Assembly (NCBI RefSeq): GCF_000317895.1
Contig: NC_019567.1
Span: 434,001-498,000, forward strand
Direction of reading: 5' to 3'
DNA: 64,000 nucleotides
DNA from: Bdellovibrio bacteriovorus str. Tiberius
Lineage (GTDB): Bacteria > Bdellovibrionota > Bdellovibrionia > Bdellovibrionales > Bdellovibrionaceae
The translations under genes and the position numbers were made by a program. The notes beneath the pieces were generated by a model that saw only the letters and a list, made by a program, of their open reading frames with translations, was not told the DNA's origin and ran no database searches. Numbering within the stretch: position 1 is the stretch's first letter; each line of letters opens with the position of its first letter. Of the stretch, positions 39,982-48,201 are shown piece after piece.

Positions 39982-40668
39982 GTGAAACTGCAGGAGCGCT
40001 CGTACAGCACCAAGATTCTTCGTCCCAAACCGCTCATTCATCGTGAAGATGACGGCAGTCTGTTTGTGATTGCCACCTCATGGGGGCAGCCTGAACACGC
40101 CCAAAGAGCCCTGGATGAAGTGGTGAAGTATGTCAGCGCGGCGAAAGCGGACGTGGAAGTGACTTCCCCGTTTGAGTTTCTGACCTGTCTTTCGGATGAA
40201 GTGAACTATGTGCGCACCGGGATTCTGATCGCCAATGATCTGCTTTATCGCGGTGAAAACCGTGCAGAGTATTTTTCCGGCGTGGAGCTGATGGCGATCT
40301 TCAAACGCGGCCCGCAAGTCGCGTGGGCGCATGTGGGTTGTCCAAGTTTGTTCATTCAAAGAAGAAATCAAAGGCTGCAACCGCTGTCGATCGGACAGGA
40401 TCTGTCCAGCGAACTGCCAAGACCGCAGGCTTTGCCACCTTTGCCTTCCCAGCTTTTGGGATTGGATCCGACCTGCTATATTCAGTGCGGACATACCTAC
40501 GTGAACGAAGGGGATCGTCTGGTTCTGCTGGCAAGTTCCAGTGTGGCAACGACCCTGTGGACCCGTGACGGGGATTCCCTGGATCTGGGCTCTGTCACCA
40601 CGGGCATGATTCAGGAAGATCCGGATTCGCCCTTCTGGCTGGGTCTGATCGACGTTTCCGCCGAATAA
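39982..40668 (+). CDS. PP2C-like phosphatase-fold protein, probably inactive
   Basis: 228 residues; GTG start at 39982, one base after the stop of the FHA-TPR gene. The pattern YFSGVELMAIFKRGPQVAWA then HVGCPSLFIQRRNQRLQPLS resembles the PP2C core (SG-x-T-hydrophobic, hhhh-x-VGDSR-hY-h-R), and GDRLVLLASSSVATTLW resembles the GD-x-hhhh-SDG segment. The metal-binding Asp residues of VGD and SDG are replaced (VGC, ASS), and no DGMGG motif is seen. If the fold is right it is a pseudophosphatase. Together with the FHA genes this suggests a Thr-phosphorylation-related module without a visible kinase. Last gene of the cluster. Confidence 0.5.
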   Translation: MKLQERSYSTKILRPKPLIHREDDGSLFVIATSWGQPEHAQRALDEVVKYVSAAKADVEVTSPFEFLTCLSDEVNYVRTGILIANDLLYRGENRAEYFSGVELMAIFKRGPQVAWAHVGCPSLFIQRRNQRLQPLSIGQDLSSELPRPQALPPLPSQLLGLDPTCYIQCGHTYVNEGDRLVLLASSSVATTLWTRDGDSLDLGSVTTGMIQEDPDSPFWLGLIDVSAE

Positions 40669-40677
40669 TCCAGGAAA

Positions 40678-42489
40678 TTAAAGTTCTTCGATCGTCAGGG
40701 ACTTGTAAACCTGATTGCGCAGTTTTGAAAACTCCGGCAATGCCAGTGCCAGTTCCACGCGCGATGGGGCGAAGATATTGTCGCGGGATGTATCCCAGAT
40801 CAGACCGGCGGCAATGTTATTACGCTGAATCTGCTGATCCATCATATAGTTGCGGAAGGATCTTTCAAAGCGCTTGCGCTGGGTTTCGCGTGAAAGTCCG
40901 CGGGCATCAGCGCGGATCCAGTCGATCCATTCCAAAAACAGTGCATCGTTGCAGTTTTTCAGATTGTCAGTGCCAATGGTCTTCACCGTCACCAGATCAA
41001 AGCAGGCATCGGTGACTTTCGCGGTTTTTATATTCAGATTTTTTTCCGCGACAAACTGCCAGGTTGAAATCTTATTTTTCTGACCCAGTTGCTTTAAAGT
41101 ATCCCAGTCTTTGCGGTTCAAGGCGATCTGTGCTGTCCAGTTCAAAAGATCCAGACTGCCGGGTTGCTGGCTTTGCAGGCGTTTCAGATCTTTCAAAAGC
41201 AGATCTTCCTGATCGGCGCGCATCCAGCGGGAATAGGGCAGGCTCAGTTTGGTGGTCCATTCCGACAGCAGGGGCGGGAAGGACACGAACTGATTGCGAT
41301 AAAGCAGGTTTTGCAGCTTTTGCGTGGTTGGCAAAATACTTTCCTGCAACAGCGGCAATGGGTTTGTTTCAAAGCGGTCCACCAGAGTGTTGTACAGGCG
41401 GGGCTTTTCATCGTTGATATAAAGAACGTGATTGGAAATCGCTGCTGTTTTTAAAGGACCGGCTTTGCGCCACAGACCCCACCCGGATTCCAATAGCAAT
41501 GGACGGTCTTCCGGCCAAGTGGCCGTGGCACTTTTCATCACTTCAGTCAGTGACTGTGCCGGGAAGGATTGCGGTGCCTGATCCACGATGCTTTCACCCA
41601 ATAGATGGAACAGCGTGCGCCCGACATCCACCAAGCTGACATTTTGATCGATCTTCCAGTGAATGGCTTCGTCGCGCTTTTTCTTTTGGGACGGTTTGAT
41701 GAACAACGCCACCTGGGTATTTTCACCGTGCAAGTTCATGGAGCTGAGTTCTTTAGGGCGATCGTTGCCGGTGTGCCCGTTCAGGCCGACCAGGAAAATA
41801 GTGGTGCTGTCCCAGTGGCCGCTGGATTTCAGTTCCTGGAACAGTTCAAAAAGGCTTTCATCAAGTTCTTCGCGCTGACTTTCGAAGCTTAAGTTGCGGG
41901 CTTCGCCCAGATCCGTCAGGGTCTCAGTTGTGGTGAACAGCAAATCCGGAACATAGATCACGCTGAAAAAGGACATACCTCCGACATCCTGAGAAACCCA
42001 TTGTCGAAAAGCATCGGCATTTTGTTTAAAAGGGCGAATCAGGCTGCGGAAGCTGGGAACTATATTGTCATCAAAAAGTTCAAAGCCCTGATTCAGCCCG
42101 GTACGACGAAAGACGGGGGCGCCCCCAGAAAAGAAGCTGGTTCGGTAGTCCTGATCCAAGGCGACCTCGGAAGCCAGCTCGACTTCGGCAGCCAAGCCCG
42201 GACCACCGTTGTGGCGAACCTTGTGTTGATAAGGATAAAGACCCGTCAGCAGGGAGGCCAACGCCGGAACTGATAACGGTGATGGGGAAAAGGCATGAGT
42301 GAAGCGGACCGATTCACTGCAAAGTAATTGAAAACCAGACCTCTCGGAAGGATCCTGACTGCAATTGACGTCGCTGATGGTCAATTCGTCCACCGCGATG
42401 ATCAATATAGAGTTCCTGTCTTTTGTTTGGCACGAGAGCTGGACCAAACTCAGAAGGAAGAGTGTGAGAGTTAAAATGATTTTCCGCAT
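40678..42489 (-). CDS. Sulfatase/alkaline-phosphatase-superfamily lipoprotein
   Basis: 603 residues. Lipoprotein signal ends at C20 (VQLSC). The N-terminal half has the sulfatase-like fold: SILIIAVDELTISDV (metal-binding D), SPSPLSVPALASLLTGLYPY (nucleophile region, Ser/Thr type rather than the CxPSR formylglycine type), STTIFLVGLNGHTGND (second metal site, where G-L-N-G-H-T replaces the usual S-D-H-G) and LHGENTQVALFIK. The substitution of the Asp-His pair means activity is doubtful or altered. The C-terminal 250 residues are helical and not part of the sulfatase core. It probably sits in the envelope. Convergent with the FHA cluster. Confidence 0.78.
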   Translation of the reverse strand: MRKIILTLTLFLLSLVQLSCQTKDRNSILIIAVDELTISDVNCSQDPSERSGFQLLCSESVRFTHAFSPSPLSVPALASLLTGLYPYQHKVRHNGGPGLAAEVELASEVALDQDYRTSFFSGGAPVFRRTGLNQGFELFDDNIVPSFRSLIRPFKQNADAFRQWVSQDVGGMSFFSVIYVPDLLFTTTETLTDLGEARNLSFESQREELDESLFELFQELKSSGHWDSTTIFLVGLNGHTGNDRPKELSSMNLHGENTQVALFIKPSQKKKRDEAIHWKIDQNVSLVDVGRTLFHLLGESIVDQAPQSFPAQSLTEVMKSATATWPEDRPLLLESGWGLWRKAGPLKTAAISNHVLYINDEKPRLYNTLVDRFETNPLPLLQESILPTTQKLQNLLYRNQFVSFPPLLSEWTTKLSLPYSRWMRADQEDLLLKDLKRLQSQQPGSLDLLNWTAQIALNRKDWDTLKQLGQKNKISTWQFVAEKNLNIKTAKVTDACFDLVTVKTIGTDNLKNCNDALFLEWIDWIRADARGLSRETQRKRFERSFRNYMMDQQIQRNNIAAGLIWDTSRDNIFAPSRVELALALPEFSKLRNQVYKSLTIEEL

Positions 42490-42492
42490 ACC

Positions 42493-42522
42493 TTGACCGT
42501 ATGTAATGGTTTTAGTGATAAT
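42493..42522 (+). promoter_or_regulatory. Promoter for exbB-exbD pair
   Basis: TTGACC (42493-42498), an 18-base spacer, GATAAT (42517-42522). Transcription from about 42529 leaves a 37-base leader to the ATG at 42566 and rules out the upstream ATGs. Confidence 0.55.
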
Positions 42523-42565
42523 GGATCAATTAGACAGCGCAGTCAAAGATTTGGAGGAATCACCC

Positions 42566-43195
42566 ATGCTCACGGAAAAGATATTTACTATTGCTCACTT
42601 GGCGGATCAGGTCGTTTTGTGGATCTTGCTTGTTCTCAGCGTATTGAGCATCGGCATGATTCTGGAGCGTTATTTTGCCCTGAAGAAAATCTCCGCAGAG
42701 TCGCAAAGAGTGCGCGCTCGCATCAAGCTGGCACTTCAAAGTAACAGCCTTGAAGACGTGGAGGATCTGGCGAAAGATCCAAACTCTATCGAAGGCCGTG
42801 CCGCAGGTTACGCTTTGAAGCACATGAGAGACGCTGGCAGCAAAGGTCTTTCTGAAATCTTCAACACCTTTGCTTTGACTGAGCGTCCAGAGCTGGAAAA
42901 ATTCCTGGGTTTCCTGGCAACAGTTGGTTCCAATGCTCCGTATATCGGTTTGTTCGGTACGGTTTTGGGTATCATGAAAGCCTTTAACGATCTGGCGACA
43001 GCTCCTGAAGCGGGTCAACAGACGGTGATGGCGGGTATCTCTATGGCCCTTGTGGCAACGGCAGCGGGTCTGTTCGTGGCGATCCCGGCGGTGGCCGCGT
43101 ACAACTATTACAGCAAACAGGTTCGTGGTGTGTTCCAGAATCTGGAAAGCGTGAAAGAGTTGTGCCTGGCTTACGCTAAGAAAAAAGGTGTTTAA
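42566..43195 (+). CDS. ExbB/TolQ/MotA-family proton-channel protein
   Basis: 209 residues from the ATG at 42566 (GGAGG eight bases upstream). Three membrane helices: about 12-32 (VVLWILLVLSVLSIGMILE), then about 117-140 in GFLATVGSNAPYIGLFGTVL, and about 160-182 in GISMALVATAAGLFVAIPAV. The GTV-x-GIM-x-AF and AL-x-AT-x-xGL-x-xAIPA motifs are family signatures. It forms the pentameric channel that converts proton flow into mechanical work with ExbD. Which periplasmic partner it drives (TonB, TolA or gliding Agl/Gld-type) cannot be told; no tonB or tolA gene is in the window. Confidence 0.92.
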   Translation: MLTEKIFTIAHLADQVVLWILLVLSVLSIGMILERYFALKKISAESQRVRARIKLALQSNSLEDVEDLAKDPNSIEGRAAGYALKHMRDAGSKGLSEIFNTFALTERPELEKFLGFLATVGSNAPYIGLFGTVLGIMKAFNDLATAPEAGQQTVMAGISMALVATAAGLFVAIPAVAAYNYYSKQVRGVFQNLESVKELCLAYAKKKGV

Positions 43196-43197
43196 AA

Positions 43198-43602
43198 ATG
43201 GCATTTAATAACAGCGACAATAATGAAGCCATAGCGGACATTAACGTCGTTCCGCTCGTGGACATCATTCTTGTGGTTCTGATCATCTTCATGGTGACGG
43301 CACCCATGTTTATGAAGCCCACGATCAACGTGAATCTGCCAAAAGCAGCCAGCGGTGATCAGACAGCTCCGAGCAAGCTGAATATTGCTTTGACTGCTGA
43401 CGGACGCATCAACCTGAATGGAACCTTCGTGACGGAAGAGGATGTTCGCGCCAAAGCCACGGAAGAAGTGGGCAAGAACGCGGATGTTCAGGCCATCATT
43501 TCAGCGGACAAAGATGTGCCGCACGGAAAAGTGGTCGGACTTCTGGATATCGTCAAAGGGTCCGGGGTCAAAAAGTTCGCGATCAGTATCGATAAAAAAT
43601 AG
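43198..43602 (+). CDS. ExbD/TolR-family protein
   Basis: 134 residues. One N-terminal membrane helix with the proton-carrying Asp D22 (INVVPLVDIILVVLIIFMVT), the conserved APMF, then the periplasmic domain with NLPKAASGDQ, the strand IALTADGRINLNG and the end VVGLLDIVKGSGVKKFAISI. It starts three bases after the stop of the ExbB gene and pairs with it. Confidence 0.93.
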   Translation: MAFNNSDNNEAIADINVVPLVDIILVVLIIFMVTAPMFMKPTINVNLPKAASGDQTAPSKLNIALTADGRINLNGTFVTEEDVRAKATEEVGKNADVQAIISADKDVPHGKVVGLLDIVKGSGVKKFAISIDKK

Positions 43603-43609
43603 AAATGAA

Positions 43610-43637
43610 AAAGGGCTCTTCAAGAGCCCTTTTTTTT
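43610..43637. terminator. Bidirectional Rho-independent terminator
   Basis: An 11-bp near-palindrome (AAAGGGCTCTT-C-AAGAGCCCTTT) with a T8 run on the plus strand, between exbD and the convergent Gly/Ser-rich lipoprotein gene. It overlaps the last bases of that gene's stop codon. Confidence 0.88.
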
Positions 43638-44694
43638 ATCTTCGCACCCATTTGCAGGTGTTTGAAATCATCTTCAGTTTCTTGTTGCGGCACTCAAAGG
43701 CGATATTGCCGTCATACTTCCATTCAGACGTATCATCATAGCGATCCCCGTAATCATAGTAATTCGGATTAACCGCTGGTGTGTGAATGCGCGGAATCGT
43801 TGAACGGCAGCTGATCCAGGTCTTGTCCAGATAGTTCAAGTTCGACGGAACGTTGAAGTAAGTCAGCTGACTGTAGCTGGGATACGGGAACAGCATATTG
43901 TAAATGTCATAGCTTTGATGCAGCAGGAATTTCCCGCGCGGACCATCAAAGAACTCAGTGAAATAGTTGTATCCCTGATCGTAGGTGCCGTTGGTGAAAG
44001 TGAAGTACTTGCCGGCAGTGCAACCCACGGTGGGCTCAAGAATCGTCACACGCGCCATCGTGCTTTGCAGGCTCTGTCCTTTGGAGTCTTTAATAATCAC
44101 ATAATAGGTGCCTTCGTTTTTCCAGCTGTCAGCACTGCCGGAATAGAACGCATAGTTGCCAAAGCCGCCGGAAATGGCCTTGCTGTTGACATACCATTGA
44201 TAAGAATAAGGCTGAGTTCCCCCGGCAATCGTGACATCCAATTGGAAGTCGCCGTTTTCCTGGACACTGACGCCTTCAGGCTGACGGGTGATGCGGAAGG
44301 TGCCATCGGAAGAACCGCTGCCGCCGGAAGAGCTGCCTCCGCCAGTACTGATGCCGCCACCACTGGAGGAACCGCCACTGCCGCCACCACCAATATTGAC
44401 GGCGCCACCGCCACCCGTGGAAGAGCTGGAACCAGAACCTGAAGAGTTGGAGCCGCCACCCATATTCACGCCACCAGAGCCGCCGGGACGGGAGCCCCAA
44501 ATATCGGTGCGGCCGCCCGAGCTGCTGCCGCTGCCTTTGGAAGCCTCGGTGCTGGAGCCTTCTTCAGCGCATTCGCCACTGCAAAATGAATTTTGTGGAG
44601 CACAGTTTTGGAAACTGACAATAGTAAGGGAAGCGATGATCAACGCCGAAAGGACGCGAAAATTCCGAATTTTCCGAAGAATACGGCCATTCAT
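43636..44694 (-). CDS. Gly/Ser-rich lipoprotein with an Ig-like domain
   Basis: 352 residues. Lipoprotein signal with lipobox SFQN-C31. Residues about 45-130 are almost pure Gly and Ser (GGGGAVNIGGGGSGG and similar), a flexible spacer. Residues 132-215 form an Ig-like fold: ITRQPEGVSVQENGDFQLDV, YSYQWYVNSKAI, EGTYYVIIKDSKGQS. The last 130 residues are Tyr- and Asn-rich with several cysteines. The design (lipid anchor, long stalk, Ig-like head) suggests a surface-exposed adhesin. The FQNC lipobox recurs at 61902. Possibly repeat-length variable. No exact family recognised. Confidence 0.8.
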   Translation of the reverse strand: MNGRILRKIRNFRVLSALIIASLTIVSFQNCAPQNSFCSGECAEEGSSTEASKGSGSSSGGRTDIWGSRPGGSGGVNMGGGSNSSGSGSSSSTGGGGAVNIGGGGSGGSSSGGGISTGGGSSSGGSGSSDGTFRITRQPEGVSVQENGDFQLDVTIAGGTQPYSYQWYVNSKAISGGFGNYAFYSGSADSWKNEGTYYVIIKDSKGQSLQSTMARVTILEPTVGCTAGKYFTFTNGTYDQGYNYFTEFFDGPRGKFLLHQSYDIYNMLFPYPSYSQLTYFNVPSNLNYLDKTWISCRSTIPRIHTPAVNPNYYDYGDRYDDTSEWKYDGNIAFECRNKKLKMISNTCKWVRR

Positions 44695-44832
44695 AGTTAC
44701 TTTCCCCCAAGTACCTGGACTTTAATACGGAAGAAATGTGGAAAAACTAAAGCAAATTGGCTGTTTTTTGATCGGTGGATCTCAAAATGACACAGCTAAA
44801 GTCCTGCGCCGGTATTCCGATGATTAAAAGGT

Positions 44833-45336
44833 ATGTTTAAAGCACAACCTTCAGACACTCAGTTCATTATAGTCACTTTCGTGTTGGTTCTCCTTTTGGG
44901 AATTCCGACGTTTATGAATTTGACCGAGGATTCAGCTGTCGTGGCGGAAGAAGAGGTGTTTGAAACAGCCAATGCACCCGCACTTGCCGGGGGCCGAGAA
45001 CCCGCCAGCATTCCGAGTGCTAAAGTGGCGGCGGTCAGCCGTCTGACGCAGTTTGATCTGAGCTGTGCAAAAAAAGCCCTGAGCCCGTTAAGCGTGGACA
45101 GCGGTTATGTCCAGTTCGAGGGTAAAAACTGTCTGCGTGGCTTCAAGGAAGGCGACGTAGAGATCATTAATAAGAGCAACGGTTACACGGCTTCTATTTT
45201 CCTGCGTGGTACTGACAAATATCAAACGGATCTGATCCAGCTTAAAAAGGGCGATAATGAAATCACGATTCGCTATCGTGAACGTTCCGGGAAGGCTGTC
45301 GAGGAAGTCCTTTTGGTTCACTCCAGCCAGATTTAG
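44833..45336 (+). CDS. Membrane-anchored hypothetical protein
   Basis: 167 residues. A single N-terminal helix (about 10-28, FIIVTFVLVLLLGIPTFMN) with a short cytoplasmic lead, then an acidic Ala/Pro linker and a beta-rich periplasmic domain of about 95 residues with two cysteines (LSCAKK and KNCLRG) that can pair. The ribosome site is poor (AAAGG one base before the ATG). No family recognised. It is transcribed alone and separated by a palindrome from the next gene. Confidence 0.7.
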   Translation: MFKAQPSDTQFIIVTFVLVLLLGIPTFMNLTEDSAVVAEEEVFETANAPALAGGREPASIPSAKVAAVSRLTQFDLSCAKKALSPLSVDSGYVQFEGKNCLRGFKEGDVEIINKSNGYTASIFLRGTDKYQTDLIQLKKGDNEITIRYRERSGKAVEEVLLVHSSQI

Positions 45337-45370
45337 TCCTTTAAAATCAACATCTTAATGCATCCAGCTA

Positions 45371-45404
45371 GAGTAAGATCAATTAAATTGATCTTCAGTT
45401 ACTC
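45371..45404. repeat. Palindromic element upstream of the polyprenol-kinase-like gene
   Basis: AAGATCAATT-A-AATTGATCTT (45375-45395) is a perfect 10-base palindrome around one base, with outer GAGTA/TACTC pairing. It has no T run, so it is more like an operator or processing hairpin than a terminator. Confidence 0.45.
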
Positions 45405-45464
45405 TGCCTTTAAGTTAGCCCCCGTCCCTGCGTTGAAGCGCGGACAATAAGTGGATTTATACTG

Positions 45465-46130
45465 ATGCTAATTGAAGGATTGACCCAACCTGTGGATCTA
45501 AAAAAACGTTCGGACATTCATTATGCTCGAAAGATCTGGCATATGTCTGGAGTCTTCGCGATGTTCCTGGCTTATGTGTACATGCCACCGGCTGTTTCCA
45601 TGACCGTGTTGATCGTCGCGTGGAGTCTGTTTGTTCCTTTTGATTTTCTTCGTTTGAAATACCCTGCTTTGAATGACTGGGCGATGCACGCATTTAAGCC
45701 CATCATGCGTCAAAGCGAAGTGAAAAAACTGGCGGGAACAACCTTCCTGCTCAGCGGTGTTTTGATTGTTAATATCCTGTTCCCTCGTCCGATCGTGGCG
45801 TTGACGCTGTTGTTCCTGGCTTTTGCCGATCCAATCGCGAGCTACTTCGGGATTCTTTACGGCAAAGACAAGATCTTCGGTCATAAATCCATTCAAGGAT
45901 TCATGGCGGCGTTCTTTGTTTGCGCAGCTGTCACGTTCATTTATCTGATCTACCATAATTACCTTATGGATCGTCTGATTGTGGTCAGCTTGTTTGCCGG
46001 TTTGGTTGGGGCTTTTGCAGAATTGATTCCTATCGCCAAGCTTGATGACAATCTGACTTTGCCTCTGATGAGCGCTGTCGGATTGACTATCCTGTTTTAT
46101 TTCTTTGGATTTTTCGCAGCCGTAAGCTAA
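45465..46130 (+). CDS. CTP/ATP-dependent polyprenol or diacylglycerol kinase-like membrane protein
   Basis: 221 residues with six to seven membrane helices. HYARKIWHMSGV near residue 20 and the block FADPIASYFGILYGKDKIF then GHKSIQGFMAAFFVCA match the CDP-diglyceride synthase/dolichol-kinase superfamily (yeast Dgk1, Sec59 type): GD-x-xAS-x-x-G-x-x-x-GK and KS-x-EG (here KSIQG). Substrate is diacylglycerol or a polyprenol. It is followed after 72 bases by pssA, so a role in phospholipid supply is plausible. A start further downstream is possible because TATACT lies immediately before the ATG. Confidence 0.78.
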   Translation: MLIEGLTQPVDLKKRSDIHYARKIWHMSGVFAMFLAYVYMPPAVSMTVLIVAWSLFVPFDFLRLKYPALNDWAMHAFKPIMRQSEVKKLAGTTFLLSGVLIVNILFPRPIVALTLLFLAFADPIASYFGILYGKDKIFGHKSIQGFMAAFFVCAAVTFIYLIYHNYLMDRLIVVSLFAGLVGAFAELIPIAKLDDNLTLPLMSAVGLTILFYFFGFFAAVS

Positions 46131-46202
46131 TGTCTTTGAGGCTGGAGCAGGGCCCATCCGCCTTTCCAGCCGCATACATTTTCTAGCTTAGGTGGACGAA
46201 AA

Positions 46203-47060
46203 ATGGCTACTGATACTCATCTTGATAAAATTGATTCCGACGATGCCAAAGCTCAGCGTTTGGCGATGTACATTTATATTCTTCCAAACTTGATGACCAC
46301 GGGGAATTTGTTTTCCGGTTTCTTTGCGGTCATCCAATCCATCAAAGGTAACTATCTTTACGCAGCTTACGCGATCGTTGTCGCAGCCGTGTTTGACCAG
46401 TTGGACGGCCGTCTGGCGCGTTTGACCCGCTCGACTTCCAAGTTTGGTGCGGAATACGATTCTTTGTGTGACCTGGTCAGCTTCGGTATGGCTCCGGGTG
46501 TGTTGTTGTTCTTGTGGGCTTTGCAACCGTTCGGCCGTTTGGGTTGGGTGGCGTGCTTCCTGTTCGTAGCCTGCGGTGCTCTTCGTTTGGCGCGTTTCAA
46601 TGTTCAGGCGAACGTGGTTGAAAAGAACTACTTCCAGGGTCTGCCGATTCCAATGGCGGCGGGTATCGTGGCTTCCTCCGTTCTGGCATTCCAGGATCTG
46701 GAATTGGAGCCGCTGGGTAATTATGGTTTGTTGGTAATGACTATTTTGCTGGCGTTGGTGATGGTTTCCAACTTCCGCTTCCGCAGCTTTAAAGATCTGG
46801 ATCTGAAAGAGCGTCTGCCGTTCCGTTACCTGATTCTGGGTGTCGGTGTTCTGGTTGTCGTGGCACTTCGTCCGGAAGTAATGCTGTTCGTTCTCTTCAT
46901 GGCTTACGCGGTTTTGGGCGCTGTATTCGGTGTCTTCAAACTTGGAAAAAACATCCGTAAGATCAAGCCAAGCGTGTACGCTCCTGCATCTGTGCATGAA
47001 AGCGATCTGGTCCTCGAAGACGAGGAAGAAGAGGCGAAGAAAGATGAAAAGAAAACTTAA
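46203..47060 (+). CDS. pssA: CDP-diacylglycerol-serine O-phosphatidyltransferase
   Basis: 285 residues. The CDP-alcohol phosphotransferase motif is complete: D-Q-L-D-G-R-L-A-R-x8-G-x3-D-x3-D (FDQLDGRLARLTRS, then KFGAEYDSLCD). PNLMTTGNLFSGFFAVI is the usual N-terminal helix of bacterial PssA of the Bacillus type. Eight helices predicted. The C-terminal 25 residues are an unusual charged tail (EDEEEEAKKDEKKT). It makes phosphatidylserine, precursor of phosphatidylethanolamine. Overlaps the asd gene by 17 bases. Confidence 0.92.
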   Translation: MATDTHLDKIDSDDAKAQRLAMYIYILPNLMTTGNLFSGFFAVIQSIKGNYLYAAYAIVVAAVFDQLDGRLARLTRSTSKFGAEYDSLCDLVSFGMAPGVLLFLWALQPFGRLGWVACFLFVACGALRLARFNVQANVVEKNYFQGLPIPMAAGIVASSVLAFQDLELEPLGNYGLLVMTILLALVMVSNFRFRSFKDLDLKERLPFRYLILGVGVLVVVALRPEVMLFVLFMAYAVLGAVFGVFKLGKNIRKIKPSVYAPASVHESDLVLEDEEEEAKKDEKKT

Positions 47061-48051
47061 AGTCGGTGTGGTGGGCGCGACCGGAATGGTCGGCCAAACC
47101 TTCATGAACATCCTGTCAGAGCGCAGCTTCCCCATTGAAGAACTGCGCCCCTTTGCTTCAGAAAACTCCCTGGGTAAGAAAATTGAATTGCAAGGTCAGC
47201 AATGGCCTTGCCAGGTTTTGAAGGACGGCTGCTTTGACGGGCTGGATCTGGTTTTCTTTTCATCCGGAGACGACATCTCTGCTGAATGGGCCCCAAAGGC
47301 CGTGGCAGCAGGGGCTTTTGCCGTGGACAACTCGGCAGCCTTTCGCATGGATCCCAACACCGTGTTGATCGTTCCTGAAGTGAACGGCGATCTGGTGAAC
47401 AAGGATTCCAAACCTCAGATCATTGCCAATCCAAACTGCTCCACAATTCAGTTGGTGGTGGCATTGAAACCTCTGCTTGAAAAATTCGGTCTGGAAGAAG
47501 TGCGTGTCAGCACGTACCAGGCGGTGAGCGGAGCAGGTCAGGGCGGTCATGATGAATTGATCGAACAGACGTCCAATCATCCAAAACCAACGGATCCAAA
47601 AACTTTCCCGCACACGATTTTGTTCAACTGCATCCCGCAAATTGGTTCCTTCAACGACGAAGGCTACAGCAGCGAAGAAGTAAAGATCATGAAAGAGACC
47701 CGTAAGATTTTGGGTCAAAAAGATCTTAAAGTGTCCGCATTCGCCGTGCGTATCCCTGCTTTGAATGCTCACAGTGAATCCGTTTGGGTGACTTTGAACA
47801 AATCCGTCAGCCGTGATGAAGTTCTGGCGGCATTGTCCGGGCAAGAAGGCATCGTCGTTCAGGATGAACCCAAGAAAAGCGTTTATCCTTTAGCCCGCGA
47901 TGTTTCTGGCAAGGACCCGGTCTATGTGGGCCGTGTTCACCGTGATCCGGAAAATCCCAAGATGTGGCTGATGTGGGTCGTTTCTGACAACATCCGCAAA
48001 GGAGCTGCCTTGAACGGCATCCAGATCGCGGAAAAGATCTTCTTTAGCTGA
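47044..48051 (+). CDS. asd: Aspartate-semialdehyde dehydrogenase
   Basis: 335 residues from the ATG at 47044, inside the end of pssA. NADP-binding GVVGATGMVGQTFMNIL (residues 8-24), then FFSSGDDIS, FAVDNSAAFRMD and the catalytic Cys132 in IANPNCSTIQLVVA, with VSGAGQGG and the base His in RIPALNAHSESVWV. Produces aspartate semialdehyde for lysine/diaminopimelate, threonine and methionine synthesis, hence peptidoglycan precursors. Terminator follows immediately. Confidence 0.95.
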   Translation: MKRKLKVGVVGATGMVGQTFMNILSERSFPIEELRPFASENSLGKKIELQGQQWPCQVLKDGCFDGLDLVFFSSGDDISAEWAPKAVAAGAFAVDNSAAFRMDPNTVLIVPEVNGDLVNKDSKPQIIANPNCSTIQLVVALKPLLEKFGLEEVRVSTYQAVSGAGQGGHDELIEQTSNHPKPTDPKTFPHTILFNCIPQIGSFNDEGYSSEEVKIMKETRKILGQKDLKVSAFAVRIPALNAHSESVWVTLNKSVSRDEVLAALSGQEGIVVQDEPKKSVYPLARDVSGKDPVYVGRVHRDPENPKMWLMWVVSDNIRKGAALNGIQIAEKIFFS

Positions 48052-48052
48052 T

Positions 48053-48080
48053 AAAAAGGCCATCTGACGATGGCCTTTTT
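48053..48080 (+). terminator. Rho-independent terminator after asd
   Basis: A 12-bp stem (AAAAAGGCCATC/GATGGCCTTTTT) with a TGAC loop. Three further small GC hairpins follow to 48151 (GAAGC-T-GCTTC, GCGCC-TGCC-GGCGC, CCGAC-TTAG-GTCGG). Confidence 0.9.
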
Positions 48081-48201
48081 AATTTGAAGCTGCTTCAGCT
48101 TGCGCGCCTGCCGGCGCTCCAGCTCTGCCCGGCTGTGCCGACTTAGGTCGGGGCGGGGGGCAGTTTTTGACTTCCGGACCTTAGCATGGTTCGATTAAAG
48201 G

